Assembly (NCBI GenBank): GCA_034432375.1
Contig: DAOUCA010000091.1
Span: forward strand, 1 to 64,000
Reading direction: 5' to 3'
DNA: 64,000 nucleotides
From: JAHBVH01 sp034432375
GTDB taxonomy: Bacteria > Chloroflexota > Anaerolineae > Caldilineales > Caldilineaceae
In this document: piece after piece, positions 8,570-16,373 of the stretch
Numbering within the stretch: the stretch's first letter is position 1
How the letters are laid out: every line of letters begins with the position of its first letter
Notes under the pieces: model-generated
What the model was told of the DNA's origin: nothing
Seen by the model: only the letters and a program-made list of their open reading frames with translations
Database searches by the model: none
Translations under genes and position numbers: made by a program

Positions 8570-10999
8570 ATGGCGGGCCACAGATCCGCGCAAGTGCGAT
8601 CGCAGTGGGGGTGCGTCATCACGCACCGCGCACTTAGTTTGGCAATACTCCTGAGCTGTCTTGTCGGCACGCTTCTCCTAGCCAAACAGCAGCCGGCGTT
8701 TGCTGAAAGTAACGCCCTGCCCGTGGCCCAGGCTGGGCAAGGCAAATTGGCTGTAGTCGGTGCCCAAGGCACTGAGTTGTATGACGCGCCCGGCGGCACT
8801 GCCGGTGCATCGTTGACCCCCGGCACCACGTTGACCGCAATTGGGCGCACGGCGGACAGCTTATGGATCGCGGTGGTGACCGATGACGAAAGCAACGGTT
8901 GGGTTGAGACGAGCACCATTGTCATCTTTGGTGCCGAGCAATTGCCGGTGCAGAGTGACCTCCCGACCGCTGCACCGACAAGCGCAGCCACCGCGGTAGA
9001 TGAGGAGATGGCTGAGGGAACTGCCACTGCTGTCGAGGAGATGGCTCCGACATCCACCAGCGTTGCAGCGACAGCCACGGCTGTGCCCACGATGACGGCA
9101 ACACCATTACCCAGCCCAACGCCCACGGCTGTGCCACCCACGGCAACACCCACCGCCGTCCCGCCCACCGCAACGCCTTTGCCGACAGCAACCGCGCTCT
9201 TGCCCTTTAGCGCCTCCTCCGAATTGATCGCAGTGGTGGGCAGCAATGGGGCCAATCTTGCGCCGGATCAGAGTGGCAGCGGCGGTAGTGCGCTGCCGGT
9301 CGGTACTGCGCTGACGGCGATTGGCCGTTCTGCAGATAGCACAATGCTCTATGTGACCACCACCGAAGGTGACGAGGGTTGGGTGGTGCGCAGTGCTGTG
9401 GTCGCCTTTAACACAGAAGCCTTGCCCGTCCGTGGTGAGGAAGGGATGACCCCCGCCGATGACGCCACCCCCGCCGCTGAGGCCGTGATGGGTGAAGCCG
9501 GGGCCACCGCTACCGGTGAGGAAACAATGGTTGAGGAAGCAACCGCGGAAGAAACAACGGCAACCGCAACCTTTGTGCCCACTGCGCCGCCAACCATGAC
9601 CGAGACCCCGCTGCCCACCGCCACACCAACACAGGCGATGCGCCCGACACCCGAGGCTGATGGCCGTCCCACGGCGCAGGTGGCCATGACCGGTTCACGG
9701 CTGAATATCCGCTCTGGGCCAGGCACACAGTTCCCGATCATCGGTAAGGCGCTGCCCCGTGAGATCTTTATCGCTAACGGCCGCAATGGCGACAATACGT
9801 GGGTGCAACTGGCGGTGCCCGATCTCAGTGGCGGCTTTGGCTGGGTCACCAGTAATTTGGTGACATTGAGTGAACCGATTGCCGAATTGCCGATTATGCT
9901 GGAGACCAACGATACTGCTGCGCCGCAGTCCAGCACCATTGCGGCCCAGTTGGCGAGCAATCCGACGCCAGTTGCAAGCAGTGGGGTAACTCCTGCTGCC
10001 GCCCCAACAACTTCGTCCGCCACCACAGCCTCGGCTGCGCAACCGGCTGGCCTCTCCGGCAAAATGGTGATCCAGACGCAGTGGGGCGGCACCTTCTATC
10101 TTTATAATCTGGCAAGTGGCGCGCTTGGCCCCGTAAGCAGCGGTCTCGATCCAGCGCTTAGCCCCGATGGTTCACAGATTGCCTTTACACGGATTGGGGG
10201 TAACGCCGGTGGTGTCTATCTGATCAATAGTGACGGCAGTAACGAGCGACAGATCTTTAAAGCCTCCGAACAGCTGATGGCACCCAAGTGGAGCCCCGAT
10301 GGCAAGTGGGTTGTCTTTAGCCGTTCCAATGGCTCTTATACGTGTAATGATATTGCCTTTGTCGGTTGTCTCTCCGATGGCCAACTCTTCCCAGAGCCAC
10401 CAGGTGGGTTGCCGCCAGCATTGGAAGAAGCGCGCAAGGATGTGCTCGATGGCTTTGACCGTGTGTCGCGGCCCAATTGGCAGCTTTCACGGGTCAACCT
10501 GGATGGCAAAGAGTATCGTGATTTGGCTGCGCTCGATAGCGCGCGTGCACCCGATTGGATCGAAGCTGGCATCGTCTATCAATCGGGCGGTGGGTTGCAA
10601 ATTACGCAAGACAAGCCCGACGGTGAGACGCGCCAAGTCTATCACGATGGGTGGGATTGGGATCCCGACTGGCAGCCGGGGGGTGGGCGGATTGTCTTTC
10701 AGAGCAAAGAAGGGCCCCATTGGGAGATCTTTGCTGTCAACCCCGATGGCAATGGGCTAACGGCACTCACCCGTCCGGTCACGACGCTTGTCGATGAGTT
10801 GCCGAGCAACGTGTCGCCGGCGTGGAGCCCCGATGGACAGTATGTTGCCTACTTGAGCAACCGCACCGATAGCAATGAAGCTGGGCCCTGGCGGGTTTGG
10901 GTGATGGGTGCCGATGGCAGCAACCAACATCCCCTGCCAATTGATCTTCCAATCAACTATGGTTTTGCCGGCGAGCAGATGGTTAGCTGGAGCAAGTAG
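8570..10999 (+). CDS. Secreted SH3-repeat and TolB-like beta-propeller protein
   Basis: An exported protein of 809 residues if the ATG at 8570 is used (AGAGAAG six bases upstream gives the best ribosome site and a normal signal peptide cut after QQPAFA); in-frame ATGs upstream to 8492 would lengthen it by up to 26 residues. Three SH3b-like units follow: two related ones (…LTAIGRTADSLWIAVV and …LTAIGRSADSTMLYVT) and a canonical third (SRLNIRSGPGTQFPIIGKAL). They are separated by Thr/Pro/Glu-rich linkers. The C-terminal third has WD40-like PD40/TolB blades: LSPDGSQIAFTR, WSPDGKWVVFSR, IVFQSKEGPHWEIFAVNPDG and WSPDGQYVAYLSN. SH3b domains commonly bind cell-wall peptides, so a wall-associated role is likely. 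No enzyme active site is visible. Confidence 0.8.
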   Translation: MAGHRSAQVRSQWGCVITHRALSLAILLSCLVGTLLLAKQQPAFAESNALPVAQAGQGKLAVVGAQGTELYDAPGGTAGASLTPGTTLTAIGRTADSLWIAVVTDDESNGWVETSTIVIFGAEQLPVQSDLPTAAPTSAATAVDEEMAEGTATAVEEMAPTSTSVAATATAVPTMTATPLPSPTPTAVPPTATPTAVPPTATPLPTATALLPFSASSELIAVVGSNGANLAPDQSGSGGSALPVGTALTAIGRSADSTMLYVTTTEGDEGWVVRSAVVAFNTEALPVRGEEGMTPADDATPAAEAVMGEAGATATGEETMVEEATAEETTATATFVPTAPPTMTETPLPTATPTQAMRPTPEADGRPTAQVAMTGSRLNIRSGPGTQFPIIGKALPREIFIANGRNGDNTWVQLAVPDLSGGFGWVTSNLVTLSEPIAELPIMLETNDTAAPQSSTIAAQLASNPTPVASSGVTPAAAPTTSSATTASAAQPAGLSGKMVIQTQWGGTFYLYNLASGALGPVSSGLDPALSPDGSQIAFTRIGGNAGGVYLINSDGSNERQIFKASEQLMAPKWSPDGKWVVFSRSNGSYTCNDIAFVGCLSDGQLFPEPPGGLPPALEEARKDVLDGFDRVSRPNWQLSRVNLDGKEYRDLAALDSARAPDWIEAGIVYQSGGGLQITQDKPDGETRQVYHDGWDWDPDWQPGGGRIVFQSKEGPHWEIFAVNPDGNGLTALTRPVTTLVDELPSNVSPAWSPDGQYVAYLSNRTDSNEAGPWRVWVMGADGSNQHPLPIDLPINYGFAGEQMVSWSK

Positions 11000-11000
11000 A

Positions 11001-11188
11001 GCGTGTTGCGTGAACGTTAACTGCTCCAGCCTGCGTGTTCGGCGATAGAGCATCAGTGGTTACAATGAATAATAAAGGGGGGGCGGTATGTAAAATACCG
11101 CCCCCCCCTTTATTGATGGCGCAATCATGAGAATAAAACACTATCTCCAACCGAGCATGAAGATGCAGTTAACGTTCACACAACACGC
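11001..11188. repeat. Nested palindromic element between convergent genes
   Basis: GCGTGTTGCGTGAACGTTAA… at 11001-11024 is matched in reverse complement at 11165-11188 with one mismatch in 24. The strong hairpin at 11071-11115 sits at its centre. The left arm begins one base after the stop codon at 10997-10999, and the right arm ends 8 bases before the stop of the diheme cytochrome. It has the form of a miniature inverted-repeat element; no target duplication was found. Confidence 0.6.
11071..11115. terminator. Strong hairpin, probable bidirectional terminator
   Basis: AATAAAGGGGGGGCGGTAT pairs with ATACCGCCCCCCCTTTATT across a 5-base loop, with one extra C in the right arm. The A/T-rich outer stem gives a U-rich 3' side in both directions. 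It separates the converging SH3/TolB gene and the last gene of the act operon. Confidence 0.75.
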
Positions 11189-11196
11189 AATACGCA

Positions 11197-12315
11197 TCAA
11201 TTATCTGGCGCGCCGGCGTTAATCCAAGCAATGATCGTATCAATTTGCGTTTTGGTCAAGTCCGCACCCTTTTTGGGCATTTTGCCGGTTGAAATCATTT
11301 CCACGAGATAGCTATCGTCTGGGGCATTCGGTTTGATCACCGCCCCATAAACCGACCCCACCATGACATCCTTATAGCTGGTGAGGACAAGCTCTTCTTC
11401 GGGATCGTTGTCGCCATGACACTCAGCGCAGCGCTCTTGGAAGATTGGCAGGACATTCTTGGCAAAGCTGACATTCTCTGGCGTAATGACCACTGTGCTG
11501 ACCGTGCCAGTGGTCGTCTCTGTGCCACTGATCGGCACACTGGCTTCAGCCGCGCTGCCATGCTCCGGCGCGCCCGCTTTGATCCAGGCAATGATCAAGT
11601 TGATCTGATCCGGCGTCAAGTCCGGCCCTTTTTTGGGCATTTTGCCACTGGAAACCATCTCGACCAGGTAGCTACCTTCGGGATCGCCCGGCTTGACCAC
11701 CGCACCATAGACCGAGCCTGCCATCACATCTTTGTAGCTCGTAAGGACAAGCCCTTCTTCGGGATCATTGTCGCCGTGACATTCAGAACAACGATCTTGA
11801 AAGATTGGCAGGATGTCGTCAGTAAAATTGACATTGCTCAGATCGCTGGTGCTGGTTGCGGAGGCCTGATCGGCTGGCACTGCGGCTGCTAGACCGACAG
11901 GCAGGTCGCTGGCGGCAAGTAGCGTCATCGCTCGCGCTATCGGTACATGGGCCACGCCGGCGGCTTGATCGACCCAACCGTAGCTATCTAGTTGGGTGAG
12001 GGCTACGCTTTGCTGCTCGACCAGCAGATCATGGGCGGCACTGCGGGTGATCGGTGCAGTCACGCCAGCCCCGTTGCGTAGCAAGGTGAAGACCCACGGC
12101 ATACTGACGATGAGTGCGATCACCACAAGGATAAGCAAGCCAACGACCGCAATGGAACAACCCCGTCCACTGCGTTGGAAGCCTGCTTTGGCGGCTGGGG
12201 CGGCGATGGTCGCTGCTGCCTTTGCTGCGTTCGGTTTGACCCTGGCAGATTTTGATCCAGTCGGTTTTGGCCCAGTTGATTTTGCCTGGGTAGCTTTTGC
12301 ACGTTGTTTACTCAT
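11197..12315 (-). CDS. Membrane-anchored diheme cytochrome c, end of act operon
   Basis: A 372-residue c-type cytochrome. A Lys/Ala/Pro-rich cytoplasmic tail of about 50 residues precedes one membrane helix (AVVGLLILVVIALIVSMPWV). Outside the membrane lie two nearly identical heme domains in tandem, each of about 85 residues: VLPIFQxRCxECHGDNDPEE with heme motifs CSECH and CAECH, then GKMPKKG supplying a likely Met ligand, and IIAWIxAGAP at the end. The family resembles planctomycete-type cytochromes c. It is last in the act operon; its ATG overlaps the actF stop by 8 bases (ATGAGTAA), so translation is probably coupled. It probably takes electrons from alternative complex III and hands them to an oxidase. 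The two domains are more alike than expected for ancient repeats, suggesting recent duplication. Confidence 0.88.
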   Translation of the reverse strand: MSKQRAKATQAKSTGPKPTGSKSARVKPNAAKAAATIAAPAAKAGFQRSGRGCSIAVVGLLILVVIALIVSMPWVFTLLRNGAGVTAPITRSAAHDLLVEQQSVALTQLDSYGWVDQAAGVAHVPIARAMTLLAASDLPVGLAAAVPADQASATSTSDLSNVNFTDDILPIFQDRCSECHGDNDPEEGLVLTSYKDVMAGSVYGAVVKPGDPEGSYLVEMVSSGKMPKKGPDLTPDQINLIIAWIKAGAPEHGSAAEASVPISGTETTTGTVSTVVITPENVSFAKNVLPIFQERCAECHGDNDPEEELVLTSYKDVMVGSVYGAVIKPNAPDDSYLVEMISTGKMPKKGADLTKTQIDTIIAWINAGAPDN

Positions 12316-13474
12316 GGGTCACTCCAACCAGATGGGGATCGTGGCGTGCTATTGGTGCGTTGCGTGCCCAATGGCGTACAAAGACGGCGAGCCAGCCACC
12401 CCCCATTGCAATCAATAACACAAGATCCAGCCAATGAAGATGTAGCCCATCGGGATAAAAGGCGGGCACAATTAGCCAATAGAGATCGATAATTCGCGCC
12501 ACAAAAATGAGGATTGCCAACGCCGTCAATAGCCGTGCCTTGCGCTTTACCTGGCGCGAGAGCAGGAGAAAAAAGGGCAATACAAAGTGCAGCGCAATCA
12601 GAAAGATCCCTACCTCTAGCCAGCCGCCCCGGCTACGGTGATAGTACCAGAGCGCTTCTTCGGGAATATTGGCGGACCAGATAATCAGAAACTGTGAGAA
12701 GGCAAAATAGGCCCAGATCATCACAAAGCCGAGTAGAAAATTACCAAGATCATTAAATTGGTTGGTCCAACTCTCGCCTGCGTCATTGCCTTGGGCGAGT
12801 AGACGTAGACCAATGATCGCCAAGGCCAGCGCCGCTAAGGCTTGTCCCGCAATAAAGAGCAGTCCATAGATCGATGAGAACCATTCCGGCTCCAGCGACA
12901 TCATCCAATCATAGGCAGCAAAGGTGGCGGTTACCATATAGAGGATCATGCCCGCGGCGCTCAACCGCCGCATCCGTCTGCTCAGCTCTTCATCACCCCC
13001 TTCATCCTGTGCCAATGACCAACGACTGAGCAGCCCCGCCAAGGTGAGCCAAACCGCAAAGTAGATCACGGCGCGCACGAGGAAGAAGGGCAAATTGAGA
13101 TAGGTGGCCTTCTGTTGCAGCAGGGGAGTCTCCGCCACATGGGCAGGATTGAGCCAAGGGTAGAGGGTTGTCAGGCCAAAGAGCAGCGGCAGAAAGAGAA
13201 TGGTCATCAGCGGCAGGGTCATAGCCCCAGTCTCCATAATGCGCCGAATGAGCGCACTCCACCGCCCACCGACGAGATGGTGCAGCATGACAACGCCCAA
13301 GCAGCCAAGGCCGATCTCAAGCCAAAAGAGAAAGGCAAGTAGATAGGATTGCCAGAACTGCTCGAGGTCGATCATGGCCCCACCAATGGCGATGAGCAGC
13401 CCGATGCCACCAACGATCATGGCAGGGCGTTGCAGACGGTGTAATTGTGGTGGAACGCTTAGATGGTCGTACAT
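12308..13474 (-). CDS. actF: Alternative complex III membrane subunit ActF
   Basis: A 388-residue multi-pass protein with about ten membrane helices, the NrfD/PsrC-like fold of the quinol:cytochrome c oxidoreductase ActF subunit. Recognisable parts are the ALWYYHRSRGGWLEVGIFLI segment, LPFFLLLSRQVKRKARLL and the DLYWLIVPAFYPDGLHLHW stretch near the C-terminus. The order ActE, ActF, cytochrome matches act operons elsewhere. ATG at 13474; the stop overlaps the next gene. In the complex it forms the second half of the membrane part with ActC. A 211-base gap upstream separates it from actE. Confidence 0.88.
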   Translation of the reverse strand: MYDHLSVPPQLHRLQRPAMIVGGIGLLIAIGGAMIDLEQFWQSYLLAFLFWLEIGLGCLGVVMLHHLVGGRWSALIRRIMETGAMTLPLMTILFLPLLFGLTTLYPWLNPAHVAETPLLQQKATYLNLPFFLVRAVIYFAVWLTLAGLLSRWSLAQDEGGDEELSRRMRRLSAAGMILYMVTATFAAYDWMMSLEPEWFSSIYGLLFIAGQALAALALAIIGLRLLAQGNDAGESWTNQFNDLGNFLLGFVMIWAYFAFSQFLIIWSANIPEEALWYYHRSRGGWLEVGIFLIALHFVLPFFLLLSRQVKRKARLLTALAILIFVARIIDLYWLIVPAFYPDGLHLHWLDLVLLIAMGGGWLAVFVRHWARNAPIARHDPHLVGVTHE

Positions 13475-13685
13475 AGTCTATCCATTGTTATCCGCCGCCG
13501 GTTTCTGCGCGGCGACTGAGGCGAATAACCCGTTTCAACGGGTTTTGCATATCAGGCTACGAATGAATTCGCAGCTAAAAGCTCGGTGAACGGAGGCTGG
13601 CCGCAGTACCATCGCCGCTTTGGCTTCGACAAGCTCAGCCTCCGCTCCATTACCGACTCTAATGTTTACCCTTCATCATTCGTAG
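13475..13685. repeat. actE-actF gap holding a palindromic repeat
   Basis: ACGGAGGCTGGCC… at about 13589 and CTTCGACAAGCTCAGCCTCCG ending near 13656 are arms of the dispersed GGAGGCTGAGCTTGTCGAA palindrome, also seen near 19440, 45855, 49908, 54119 and 61080. The rest has no open frame worth calling. The repeat interrupts an operon that is usually closely packed. Confidence 0.6.
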
Positions 13686-14288
13686 CTACTTCGTGATTAC
13701 GGTGCTGCTCTCCAACTGCGGCAACTCATCCGGCCCCAATTGCGAAACATCTGCCGCTTGACTCAGCTGCAAAGCCCGCACATAGGCAACAATTGCCCAG
13801 CGATCTTCGACGGGGATGCGCGCCGCATAACTGGGCATAATGCGCGTCCCCGTGGTAATCACATTGAAATAGTAGCCGGGTGTTTCGGCGCGCATATCTG
13901 GATCGTGAAAGGAAGGGGGTTCGGGCATGCCATATTGAGTAACGATTCCTTTGCCGTCACCGGCGAGACCGTGACAAGGGGTGCAGAAAATATCGTAGCG
14001 CTCCTGTCCGCGTTCGATGATAGCCAGGGTGGGCTTAAAGGGGAAACTGGCCGAAATTTGACCATCAACCTTGCCGGTATACAGCTGTTCATCGTCATGT
14101 ACTTGGCCGCGTGCCACCGTGTCGGCAACGGGCTGACGCATAATCGAGCCATTGGCAAAGAAGCTACTCGCTTCAAAGGGCTCATAGCGCGGCTGCATGC
14201 GCATGTCAAGCCGGCAGGCAGTCAGGAGCAGCAGACAGGTCGACAAGATCAATAGATGAAATGGTTGCCATCGCGTGATAATGTTCAT
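13686..14288 (-). CDS. actE: Alternative complex III monoheme cytochrome c subunit ActE
   Basis: A 200-residue lipoprotein: signal LLILSTCLLLLTAC with the lipobox Cys, then DMRMQPRYEPFEASSFF typical of ActE. The heme motif is FCTPCHGLAGDGKG (CTPCH) and the sixth ligand is probably the Met in TRIMPSYA. The C-terminal helix DRWAIVAYVRALQLSQ is standard for class I cytochromes. In the complex it accepts electrons from the ActA/ActB arm or passes them to a soluble or anchored cytochrome. The ATG at 14288 follows GAGAA and lies 29 bases after the stop of the actC-actD gene. Confidence 0.9.
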   Translation of the reverse strand: MNIITRWQPFHLLILSTCLLLLTACRLDMRMQPRYEPFEASSFFANGSIMRQPVADTVARGQVHDDEQLYTGKVDGQISASFPFKPTLAIIERGQERYDIFCTPCHGLAGDGKGIVTQYGMPEPPSFHDPDMRAETPGYYFNVITTGTRIMPSYAARIPVEDRWAIVAYVRALQLSQAADVSQLGPDELPQLESSTVITK

Positions 14289-14317
14289 GATTTCTCGAAT
14301 GATAGGGTGCTGTTTTT

Positions 14318-16282
14318 CTACTTTGGCACCGCGACTACAGCTTCGGCGCCCAAACTTTCCAGAAAGGCACGTGTCTTCTTTAGATCAAATTGGGGGTCGT
14401 TTGCCTCGATGCAGAGGAAGAAGCGATCTTGTGAAGCCCGAATAAAGTTGGGTGCGTTAAAGGCGGCGTGGTAGGGTTGGGGGAAGCCATTGCGCAGCAA
14501 CATGCCGAAGACGGCCACGCCGGCAGCAAAGAGAATCGTCATCTCAAAGGTAACGATCGTAAAGGCCGGCCAACTGTTGAGCGGACGCCCGCCGATGTTC
14601 CATGGGTAATCGATCACCGCTGCAAAGTATTGCATAAAGAAGCCGGTCAGCGCGCCTGCAATGCCGCCAAACAGCACCAAGATTGGTAAGCGTGACGGGC
14701 GCAGACCAATCGCGGCCGGTAACGCCTCAATCGCAAAAGGGCTGTATGCCGAAATTTTGCGATAGCCCGCGCCATAGGTCGCGCTCGCCTGCGCCAGCAG
14801 CGCATCCGGCTCGATAAACTCCGCCATCAAGCCATAAAGCGGAACATCTACATCGACATCATGTCTCGTGTCTCCCGTCTCGTGTCTCCTGTCTCGTGTC
14901 TCCTGTCTTCCATCTCCTGTCATCTTGTCATCTTGTCTTCCTGTCTTCGCTTCATGGGCCAGTAAGTGGCGCATCTCAAAGATCGAGATCATCGGCAATA
15001 CGCGGATAAAGAGAAAGATCAGCGTGAGAAAGAGGCCAAGCGTGCCGAGATAGGTCATCCAATCCCAGATGGTGCCGGCGTACATCCCCCAAGATGAGGG
15101 TAGAAAATCGCGGTGCAGACTGACGACAATGATCACAAAGCGTTCGAGCCACATACCGATATTGACGACAATTGCAACGCAGAAGAGCAGCCAGGGCGTG
15201 GACCGTACGCGGCTCGACCAGAGCGACTGCGGCACAACGATATTGCAGAGCATCAGCAGCCAGAAGGCCCAACCAAAGGGGCCAAAGGAGCGGTTGAAGA
15301 GCCAGAAACGTTCGGCCTCGTTGCCCGAATACCAGGCGGTAAAACCTTCGGTCAGATAGCCATAGGCCACAAAGAGTCCGGTCGCCAACATGATCTTGGC
15401 CATGTTGTCGAGATGCTTCATCGTGATGAACGCTTCGAGGTTGTAGATCTTGCGCAGCGGGATCAGCAGCGTCACCACCATGGCAAAGCCAGAGAAGATC
15501 GCGCCAGCCACAAAGTAGGGGGGGAAGACGGTCGAGTGCCAGCCGGGCAACACACCGGCGGCAAAGTCAAAGCTCACGACCGAGTGGACCGACACGACGA
15601 GCGGTGTCGCCAACGCGGCCAGTAACATATAGGCGGTGTCATAGCGTTGCCAATGGTTCGCTGCCCCGCGCCAGCCGAGCGCCAGCAGCCCGTAGGTATA
15701 GCGCAGAATGGGATGTTGCGCCCGGTCGCGCATCGCGGCCAGATCCGGGATCAGACCGACATACCAGAACATCAGTGAGACGAGGGCATAGGTGCCAATC
15801 GCAAAGGCATCCCAGACCAGCGGGCTGCGGAATTGGGGCCAAAGGTCAAAGGTGTTGGGATAGGGAAAGAGCCAGTAGGCGAGCCACGGCCGACCGAGAT
15901 GGAGGATCGGAAAGAGACCGGCGCAGGAGACGGCAAAGAGCGTCATCGCCTCGGCAAAACGATTAATTGACGTGCGCCACTCTTGCCGAAAGAGAAAGAG
16001 GATCGCCGAGATGAGTGTGCCGGCATGGCCAATCCCAATCCACCAGACGAGGCAGACAATCGCAAAGCCCCAGCCCACCGGTTGGTTAATCCCCCAAATG
16101 CCAACACCGCGCATAAAGAGGGTGGTGACCGCATAGAGCAAGACCATCAGCAGCGCAAAGCCCATCAGCAGGCCCACAAACCACGATTTTGGGGTGGCCC
16201 GCTGCAAGACGATATTGGTGATCTTCTCTGTAATCGACCGGAAGCTGTGACCTGGGCCGACAATATAGCCTGTTTCTTGCAT
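14318..16282 (-). CDS. Fused alternative complex III subunits ActC-ActD
   Basis: A 654-residue protein joining two subunits that are normally separate. Residues 1-440 are ActC, a ten-helix NrfD-like quinol-binding membrane subunit (MQETGYIVGPGHSFRSITEK start, QPVGWGFAIVCLVWWIGIGH, VVSFDFAAGVLPGWHSTVFP). Residues about 475-654 are ActD (DUF3341): VPLYGLMAEFIEPDALLAQA, two helices around WNIGGRPLNSWPAFTIVTFE, and a cytoplasmic tail. The joining stretch of about 33 residues (RQETRDRRHETGDTR and flanks) is low-complexity and encoded by GTCTC/CTGTC microsatellite DNA. ATG at 16282 chosen because the longer frame would start inside a perfect hairpin. Either the repeat removed the actC stop, or the linker expanded in an older fusion. 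Confidence 0.88.
   Translation of the reverse strand: MQETGYIVGPGHSFRSITEKITNIVLQRATPKSWFVGLLMGFALLMVLLYAVTTLFMRGVGIWGINQPVGWGFAIVCLVWWIGIGHAGTLISAILFLFRQEWRTSINRFAEAMTLFAVSCAGLFPILHLGRPWLAYWLFPYPNTFDLWPQFRSPLVWDAFAIGTYALVSLMFWYVGLIPDLAAMRDRAQHPILRYTYGLLALGWRGAANHWQRYDTAYMLLAALATPLVVSVHSVVSFDFAAGVLPGWHSTVFPPYFVAGAIFSGFAMVVTLLIPLRKIYNLEAFITMKHLDNMAKIMLATGLFVAYGYLTEGFTAWYSGNEAERFWLFNRSFGPFGWAFWLLMLCNIVVPQSLWSSRVRSTPWLLFCVAIVVNIGMWLERFVIIVVSLHRDFLPSSWGMYAGTIWDWMTYLGTLGLFLTLIFLFIRVLPMISIFEMRHLLAHEAKTGRQDDKMTGDGRQETRDRRHETGDTRHDVDVDVPLYGLMAEFIEPDALLAQASATYGAGYRKISAYSPFAIEALPAAIGLRPSRLPILVLFGGIAGALTGFFMQYFAAVIDYPWNIGGRPLNSWPAFTIVTFEMTILFAAGVAVFGMLLRNGFPQPYHAAFNAPNFIRASQDRFFLCIEANDPQFDLKKTRAFLESLGAEAVVAVPK
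14868..14945. repeat. In-frame microsatellite inside the actC-actD gene
   Basis: The plus strand reads as variants of TGTCTCGTGTCTCC and CATCTTGTCTTCCTGTC over about 80 bases, a motif type also found between genes at 22398-22505. It encodes only Arg, Asp, Gly, His, Glu, Gln, Lys, Met and Thr residues joining the ActC and ActD parts and keeps the reading frame. Confidence 0.8.
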
Positions 16283-16315
16283 AGATTGGTCCGTCGTATC
16301 TCTATAATTGTTTAA

Positions 16316-16368
16316 GGGGCGCACCCTTGCGGTCGCCCAGGTAAAGGGCGACCGCAAGGGTGCGCCCC
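16316..16368. repeat. Perfect 23-bp inverted repeat between actB and actC-actD
   Basis: GGGGCGCACCCTTGCGGTCGCCC-type arms at 16316-16338 and 16346-16368 are exact reverse complements around a 7-base loop. The hairpin begins 5 bases after the actB stop codon (on the minus strand) and lies 34 bases upstream of the next ATG. It could protect or end part of the actA-actB transcript, or set different levels of the downstream genes. The sequence also resembles widespread GTAGGGGCGCACC intergenic repeats. Confidence 0.8.
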
Positions 16369-16373
16369 TACCT

